Source of the DNA: Flavobacterium sp. | Lineage (GTDB): Bacteria; Bacteroidota; Bacteroidia; Flavobacteriales; Flavobacteriaceae | Assembly (NCBI GenBank): GCA_003449615.1 | Contig: DMHA01000428.1 | Location: 1-9,080, forward strand | Direction: 5' to 3' | Length of the DNA stretch: 9,080 nt | Shown: piece after piece, positions 4,480-9,080 of the stretch | Layout: each line of letters begins with the position of its first letter | Position numbering within the stretch: the first letter of the stretch is position 1 | Made by a program: the position numbers and the translations under genes | Notes under the pieces: model-generated | What the model was told of the DNA's origin: nothing | Seen by the model: the letters and a program-made list of their open reading frames with translations, nothing else | Databases searched by the model: none

Positions 4480-7224
4480 ATGAATAAATTAAAATTACTC
4501 ATATCAATCTTCTTTTGTGCATCAATTGCTATGGCACAAACAAAGGGTACATTGACAGGTGTTATTACCGATAAGGAAGCTAACAATGCTCCTTTACCAT
4601 TTGCAAATGTCTTTGTAAAAGAGACAAAAAACTCCGTAGCAACTAATGAAACTGGAAAGTATTCACTTGAATTACTCCCTGGAAAATACACGATTCAGTT
4701 CAGTTCAGTAGGCTACGAAGGTTTTGAAAAATCGGTAGAGATTAAGGCAGGAGCGGTTACAACATTAAACGGCTCTTTAGGTTCGGGTAATTACACCTTA
4801 AAAGATGTTGTTGTAAAATCTACCGCAAATAGAGAAAAAGAAACTGCAATTTTACTAGATCAAAAAAATGCTGTTGAGATCAAGCAGAGTATTGGAGCAC
4901 AGGAAATGAGCAGAAAAGGAGTAAGTGATGTAGCTACTGCAGTAACAAAAACTACTGGAATTACAAAACAAGAGGGTTCAGGCAATATTTTTGTGAGAGG
5001 ATTAGGCGATAGATACAATTCTACAACAATGAATGGATTGCCATTACCTTCAAATAATCCTTCAAAGAAAAACATAAATTTAGATATATTTTCAACAGAC
5101 ATTGTTGAGTCAATTGGTATAGATAAAACATTCAATTATAAAAACTATGGTGATTTTTCTGGTGCAAATATTGATATTGTATCTAAAAATTACAAAGGAA
5201 ATGGAATGTTAGAATTTGGTATAGGAATAGGAGGAAATACTAATGCTATTAATCAAGATAAATTTTATTTACAAGATGGTCCAAGTTTTACAGGTTTTTC
5301 AAATAATTCCATCCCTGCTGATCCATTTTCTTCATACAGTTTTAATACAAGTTGGAATAAAGAAAGTAAAACCCCGATTAACAATAGTTTGTTTTTAAGA
5401 GGTGGTGATTCTTTTTCTTTTGGAAGCAAAAGCAAATTAAGTTATTTTATTACGGGTAGTTTTGATAATGAATACAATTTCAGGGAAGGAATATCAAATG
5501 GGGGAGTAAATGCTCAAGGTATTCCAAGAAGAAGTTTTACTTTTGACTCATACAATTACAATACAAATACAACTTTAATGGGTAATGTTAATTACAAAAT
5601 TAATTCAAATCACACATTAAAATTGAATACAATGTTAATTAATTCATCTTCACAAAAACATGATGAATACACAGGTGTTATAGATATTTTTGATGCAGCG
5701 ACTGAAGGAGGAGGATTTGTTAGAAGATCTAATTTTGACAGAACCACACTAAACGTCAATCAATTATTAGGATTGCATAAACTTTCTGATAAGATAGATT
5801 TTAATTGGGGATTATCTTATAATAAAGTGGCAAATATTGTTCCAGATAGAATGTTTAACACATTTATTCCAATTGACAATAATAACATTTCTGTTTTACA
5901 AATTTCAGACAATAATAGTTCAGAAAATCACAGATATTATCAAGAATTAAACGATGATGAATTGGCTGCAAATTTTGCCGTTGATTATAAATTTAAAAAA
6001 GATGCTGAAGGAGAATATAAAGGAAAAGTAACTTTAGGTTATAATGGACGATTTAAAACTGTTGGCTTTGAAGCAGTTCAATTAAACTTCAATGTAAACC
6101 AAGATCCAAGTATAACTCAACCTATAATTGATTTAAATAATATTGATGGCTATTTTAATCAAAACAGTATTGATGCCACTTACTTTGATATAAGGTCATT
6201 TAACGGAGGTTTAACACCTCAAACCTATGATGGACAGCAATACATTCATGCAGCATTAGGTGCAATTGAATATAAATTTTCGCCTAAATTCACAATGATA
6301 TTAGGAACCAGAGTAGAATCTATATACCAATATATTGAATGGTTTACAAACATAAGTTCCGGTGAAAACACTTTAGATAATATTGAAGTAATGCCTAGCA
6401 CTTCTATCAAATATGCATTAAATGAAAAGCAAAATTTAAAATTTGCTGCAAGCAAAACCTATACCTTACCTCAATTTAAGGAAAGAGCACCATTCCAATT
6501 TGAAGATGCTACTGAAATATTTTTTGGAAATCCTAAATTATACGCATCAACCGATTATAATACAGATATTAAGTGGGAATATTTTCCTGATAAAAATGAA
6601 GTAGTTTCTGTTACAGCTTTTGGAAAATACATTCAAAACCCAATCAATGAAGTAACGATTGCATCGGCTACAAATGATATTTCTTATGTAAATACAGGAG
6701 AAAAAGCAATAGTAATTGGAGGCGAATTTGAAATTAAAAAAATGATTTTTGAAAATGATTCAGAAAATAAAGAGTCTTTATCAGCTGGTTTTAATGCGTC
6801 ATATATGTATAACAATCAAGATTTTAGCAGTCAGAAAGTTAATGACGAAACCGATTTAAATGTGTTTTTTACAGATGAAGAAGGAAGTTTAACAGGAGCA
6901 TCTGATTTGTTATTAAATGGGGATTTAAGTTATTTCAAATCATTTTCAAATAATAGAGATGTACTTGCTACTGTTACTTATAATTATTTTTCAGATAGAG
7001 TTTATGCAATTGGATCAAATGCAAGAGGAAATATAGTTGACAAAGCTGTTGGCACTTTAGATTTTATTCTAAAATCTAAAGTTAGTAATAATATAGCGTT
7101 GGGTTTGACTGTAAAAAACATATTAGATCCCAAAGTTGAAAGAGTTCAAGAAACACAAAACGTTATTGTAGAATCATACAAGAAAGGTATAAATTTTAAA
7201 TTCTCGTTAACTTATAATTTCTAG
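4480..7224 (+). CDS. TonB-dependent outer-membrane receptor with carboxypeptidase-D-like N-terminal domain
   Basis: A 914-residue outer-membrane active transporter, energised by TonB/ExbBD. A signal peptide is visible (MNKLKLLISIFFCASIAMA, cut before Gln20). Residues about 23-100 form a carboxypeptidase-D regulatory-like beta-sandwich (GTLTGVITD, PLPFANVFVK, ETGKYSLELLPGKYTIQFSSVGYE). The plug spans about 125-240 and contains GVSDVATAVTKTTGITKQ, FVRGLGDRYNSTTMNG (171-186) and the strand GANIDIVSK. The rest alternates aromatic- and asparagine-rich strands and loops and ends in FKFSLTYNF, a barrel strand with the terminal phenylalanine used in outer-membrane assembly. It is shorter than SusC-type glycan receptors (about 1000 residues) and no SusD gene follows; instead a beta-helix lipoprotein gene lies 123 bases downstream. 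The ligand cannot be read from the sequence. No sigma/anti-sigma pair is adjacent, so regulation is probably through the upstream repeats. Confidence 0.93.
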   Translation: MNKLKLLISIFFCASIAMAQTKGTLTGVITDKEANNAPLPFANVFVKETKNSVATNETGKYSLELLPGKYTIQFSSVGYEGFEKSVEIKAGAVTTLNGSLGSGNYTLKDVVVKSTANREKETAILLDQKNAVEIKQSIGAQEMSRKGVSDVATAVTKTTGITKQEGSGNIFVRGLGDRYNSTTMNGLPLPSNNPSKKNINLDIFSTDIVESIGIDKTFNYKNYGDFSGANIDIVSKNYKGNGMLEFGIGIGGNTNAINQDKFYLQDGPSFTGFSNNSIPADPFSSYSFNTSWNKESKTPINNSLFLRGGDSFSFGSKSKLSYFITGSFDNEYNFREGISNGGVNAQGIPRRSFTFDSYNYNTNTTLMGNVNYKINSNHTLKLNTMLINSSSQKHDEYTGVIDIFDAATEGGGFVRRSNFDRTTLNVNQLLGLHKLSDKIDFNWGLSYNKVANIVPDRMFNTFIPIDNNNISVLQISDNNSSENHRYYQELNDDELAANFAVDYKFKKDAEGEYKGKVTLGYNGRFKTVGFEAVQLNFNVNQDPSITQPIIDLNNIDGYFNQNSIDATYFDIRSFNGGLTPQTYDGQQYIHAALGAIEYKFSPKFTMILGTRVESIYQYIEWFTNISSGENTLDNIEVMPSTSIKYALNEKQNLKFAASKTYTLPQFKERAPFQFEDATEIFFGNPKLYASTDYNTDIKWEYFPDKNEVVSVTAFGKYIQNPINEVTIASATNDISYVNTGEKAIVIGGEFEIKKMIFENDSENKESLSAGFNASYMYNNQDFSSQKVNDETDLNVFFTDEEGSLTGASDLLLNGDLSYFKSFSNNRDVLATVTYNYFSDRVYAIGSNARGNIVDKAVGTLDFILKSKVSNNIALGLTVKNILDPKVERVQETQNVIVESYKKGINFKFSLTYNF

Positions 7225-7279
7225 TAAAAGTATTTAGAAGTTTTGTTTACATAGATTTAATATTTTAATAACTATAGAG

Positions 7280-7312
7280 TTGAGTTCTAAAAAAAAACAT
7301 ATTTTAAATTTG
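7280..7312 (+). promoter_or_regulatory. Predicted promoter of the surface lipoprotein gene
   Basis: TTG at 7280-7282 and TAAATTTG at 7305-7312 are separated by 22 bases, the same spacing as in the MarC promoter. The predicted leader is about 30 bases and ends in an A-run before the ATG instead of a Shine-Dalgarno. No terminator is seen between the receptor and this gene, so both its own promoter and read-through from the receptor could supply transcript. Confidence 0.65.
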
Positions 7313-7347
7313 CAACTTAAATATTAGAAACAATAAATTAAAAAAAA

Positions 7348-8499
7348 ATGAAAAAATTAATTTTATCGATGATTGCAATTGCAACATTAACGTTTACTTC
7401 TTGTAATAACGATGATTCAAACAATGACAATTCTGTATCAATTGACCCAAGTGACTTTAGAGGCACTTTAGAAAGTGGCAAAAACGCAACTTTAGACCCA
7501 TCAAAGGTTTATTTATTAAATGGGCCTTTTATTGTTAAATCTGGTGCAAAATTGACTATTCCTGCAGGAACAGTTATCAAAGCAACTGAAGTTTTACCAG
7601 GAGATACAAAAGGTGTAAGATATATTGCTGTTGCTCAAGGAGGTCAAATCTTTATTAACGGAACATCAACAAATCCTGTTATTATGACATCTAATAAAGC
7701 AGTTCCTGCTTCAAGTGATTGGGGTGGATTAGTAATTTGCGGAAAAGCAGACACAAACAAAGGTGGATCTACGGGACAAACTGCATCTGCTGAAGTTTCT
7801 GAGTTGACTTATGGTGGTAAAGATGCTACTGATAATTCAGGTGTTATACAATACCTTAGAATAGAATATTCAGGATATGCTTATAACTCATCTAAAGAAT
7901 TCAACGGATTATCATTATTTGGGGTAGGATCTGGAACTACAGTAGAATATGTTCAGGCTTATAAAAATGGAGATGATGGAATTGAGTTTTTTGGTGGAAC
8001 TGTTAATGGAAAATATTTAGTTTCATTAGATAGCGAAGATGATGCAATTGATTTTGCTGATGGATGGGCAGGAACTGGTGAATATTGGTATATTAAAAAT
8101 ACTGCAAAAGCTGGTATTGAAGGTTCAAACAATGGAGATAATGGGGCTGCTACTCCTGTAACAAATGCTACTTTGAAAAACATTTCAATTGTTAAAGGTA
8201 CAGGTACAGCTTCTGAACATGCAATGTATGTTAAAGAAGGTGGAGGAAAATGGAATTGTCAAAATATTTATGTAGATGGTTTTACAAAAGGAATTAAAAT
8301 TTCTTCTACTGATACACCCGCTAATGACAATATCACAAATGGGTTTGTAACTTTCAATCCTATTCAATTTGTTAATGTTACAACAAATTCAGAATATTCA
8401 GGCACAAACACAACATATATTACACAAGGAAATAATACTGGAGCTGGTAATAGTGCTGCAAAACCAAGTTGGGCTACTGGTTGGACTACTGGTTTGTAG
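7348..8499 (+). CDS. Predicted surface-exposed lipoprotein with beta-helix-like fold, receptor partner
   Basis: The 383-residue protein starts with a lipoprotein signal peptide (MKKLILSMIAIATLTFTSC, lipid on Cys19). The acidic CNNDDSNND sequence after the cysteine resembles the Bacteroidota surface-export signal, so it probably faces outside. The body resembles a right-handed parallel beta-helix: SGAKLTIPAGTVIKA, GGQIFINGTSTNPVIMTS, SSDWGGLVICGKA (122-134), GVIQYLRIEYSG, TVEYVQAYKNGDDGIEFFGG, KYLVSLDSEDDAIDFADG, ATLKNISIVKGTG. The W-G-G-x-x-x-x-G motif is common in Bacteroidota proteins of this type. The acidic turn DDGIEFFGG (209-217) is echoed by DDAIDFADG (231-239), a possible metal or ligand site. 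It has two cysteines in the mature body (131 and 284) and no obvious type IX secretion tail. It sits directly after the TonB-dependent receptor gene, suggesting ligand capture for that transporter. The substrate is unknown. Confidence 0.8.
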   Translation: MKKLILSMIAIATLTFTSCNNDDSNNDNSVSIDPSDFRGTLESGKNATLDPSKVYLLNGPFIVKSGAKLTIPAGTVIKATEVLPGDTKGVRYIAVAQGGQIFINGTSTNPVIMTSNKAVPASSDWGGLVICGKADTNKGGSTGQTASAEVSELTYGGKDATDNSGVIQYLRIEYSGYAYNSSKEFNGLSLFGVGSGTTVEYVQAYKNGDDGIEFFGGTVNGKYLVSLDSEDDAIDFADGWAGTGEYWYIKNTAKAGIEGSNNGDNGAATPVTNATLKNISIVKGTGTASEHAMYVKEGGGKWNCQNIYVDGFTKGIKISSTDTPANDNITNGFVTFNPIQFVNVTTNSEYSGTNTTYITQGNNTGAGNSAAKPSWATGWTTGL

Positions 8500-8520
8500 G
8501 ACAAGACAATTCTTTAATTT

Positions 8521-8557
8521 AAAAGCCGTCTCAATTTTTTTGAGACGGCTTTTTTTT
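8521..8557 (+). terminator. Strong Rho-independent terminator after the lipoprotein gene
   Basis: A perfect ten-base-pair stem (GCCGTCTCAA 8525-8534, TTGAGACGGC 8540-8549) with a five-T loop is extended by AAAA (8521-8524) pairing into an eight-T tract (8550-8557). It lies 22 bases after the lipoprotein stop. The group II intron begins two bases after the T-tract, so this hairpin is also the probable targeting landmark of the intron. Confidence 0.9.
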
Positions 8558-8559
8558 CT

Positions 8560-9080
8560 GTGCGCTACGCATACCATATATCTATAGGGTACAAAATCCC
8601 GAACGAGTCTGCCAATGGGAATCGTTAGCCAAGAGCAAGGGTGTTGAGGACGACTTCAAATTCGAAGGAAGCTGGGAGGCAAAACTGTGATTGAACGGAC
8701 AGAATTGTAGCGAAGCGGAAATCACGAAAACCAATTTTAAACAATAAATTGAGTAAACATAATACAAGGCTTAACTGTGGGTTAGTGGGTATTAGACAGC
8801 AAAGCCCCATAGTTGGACGTAAACAGAGGTATTAAATAATGTCTATTACATGGAAAGAGATATGAGTTTACCGTAGGAGGTCTTGTATAGAGGAGCGGAG
8901 GTTAGACCGAGCGAACAGGCGAAAAATAGCCTTTATACAGAAGTCAGCCGAATCATAGTAGTGAAGAAGCATCTGTAATGGATCTGGAGCGAAAAGCTGA
9001 ATCCTTAAATCTGAGAGTTTTTTTTAGAATAGTAAAAGCCAATGATAACGGGTATAAGACAAACGGAAACATCACTTATT
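8560..9080 (+). mobile_element. 5' part of a group II intron, class IIC-like, cut by the window end
   Basis: The element begins with the group II 5' consensus GTGCG at 8560. The following sequence matches, in order, conserved domain I blocks that I recall from the Oceanobacillus iheyensis class IIC intron: CTATAGGG, ATCCCGAAC, GTTAGCC, GCAAGGGTGT, GAAGGAAGC and GGCAAA. Further on come GGAGGTCT (8876-8883) and CAGAAGTCAGC followed by ATCATAGTA (8938-8960), which lies near the domain III/IV boundary. Local pairings are visible: GGG 8587-8589 with CCC 8598-8600, AACGA 8602-8606 with TCGTT 8622-8626, and TGTATA 8884-8889 with TATACA 8934-8939. The intron lies directly behind an intrinsic terminator on the same strand, as expected for class IIC. 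Domains V and VI, the 3' splice site and most of the encoded protein are outside the window, so completeness and activity are unknown. Confidence 0.85.
8978..9080 (+). CDS. Candidate start of the intron-encoded reverse transcriptase/maturase, partial
   Basis: An open frame from ATG 8978 runs to the window edge (34 residues: MDLERKAESLNLRVFFRIV, then KANDNGYKTNGNITY). It starts about 420 bases into the intron, soon after the conserved CAGAAGTCAGC block, which is where class IIC introns begin their encoded protein in domain IV. The frame is open upstream to a TAG at 8927-8929, so an earlier non-ATG start cannot be excluded. No reverse-transcriptase motif is reached within the window, so the assignment rests on position. 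A run of eight T (9018-9025) lies in the Val-Phe-Phe codons and could be a slippage or mutation point. Confidence 0.5.
   Translation, partial: MDLERKAESLNLRVFFRIVKANDNGYKTNGNITY

Noticed and set aside
4480..8499. SusC/SusD polysaccharide utilisation pair
   Set aside because: The receptor is short for SusC, the partner shows no SusD features and has a beta-helix-like body, and no glycoside hydrolase gene is in the window.
8369..8587. A 72-residue plus-strand frame running from the lipoprotein gene through the terminator
   Set aside because: It overlaps the real lipoprotein frame and crosses the terminator and intron boundary, so it is not a gene.
8582..8810. Two overlapping minus-strand frames of about 61 residues
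   Set aside because: They are antisense to conserved group II intron RNA blocks; the ribozyme structure explains this sequence.
8838..8864. An eight-codon ATG-to-TGA frame inside the intron
   Set aside because: It is very short and lies in structured intron RNA upstream of the conserved block that precedes the encoded protein; nothing supports translation.

Overview
The window looks like a chromosomal segment of a Flavobacterium-type member of the Bacteroidota. It is AT-rich, its starts lack Shine-Dalgarno sequences and carry A-rich leaders, several genes have the Bacteroidota -7 promoter element TAnnTTTG, and it encodes a TonB-dependent receptor with a carboxypeptidase-D-like N-terminal domain plus a partner lipoprotein with an acidic tail after its lipidated cysteine.

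Layout. Positions 3-194 (+) hold the 3' end of a small membrane protein gene. It converges on a minus-strand pair, pheS (727-1746) followed by an unrecognised 135-residue gene (270-677). Copies of a dispersed GATTGCTTCGTTCCTCG-type repeat lie downstream of both minus-strand genes, and one pair of arms forms a hairpin between the convergent genes. A 7-bp tandem repeat lies just upstream of the pheS -7 box. A DUF3109/YkgJ-like cysteine-rich protein gene (2025-2591, -) follows and is probably read from a leaderless mRNA. It diverges from a MarC-family membrane protein gene (2792-3367, +). Next comes a tightly overlapping pair, a 67-residue two-helix membrane protein (3416-3619) and a 202-residue one-domain flavoprotein-like protein (3619-4227), closed by a terminator at 4284-4306.

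The second half holds a TonB-dependent receptor (4480-7224) and a predicted surface lipoprotein of beta-helix type (7348-8499), which I read as an outer-membrane uptake pair for an unidentified ligand. The receptor gene has a promoter with a good -7 box, no normal -33 element and repeated sites upstream, suggesting activator control. The lipoprotein gene has its own promoter and ends in a strong terminator (8521-8557).

Two bases past the U-tract of that terminator, a group II intron begins (8560, GTGCG) and runs off the window. Its 5' sequence resembles the short class IIC introns, which are known to target the DNA behind intrinsic terminators. The start of a candidate intron-encoded protein is visible at 8978. 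I found no CRISPR array, tRNA, rRNA or DNA transposon. The most interesting items are the intron placed behind the terminator, the repeats placed at stop codons, the receptor operator region and the shortened flavoprotein; I see no clear evidence of a wholly new system.
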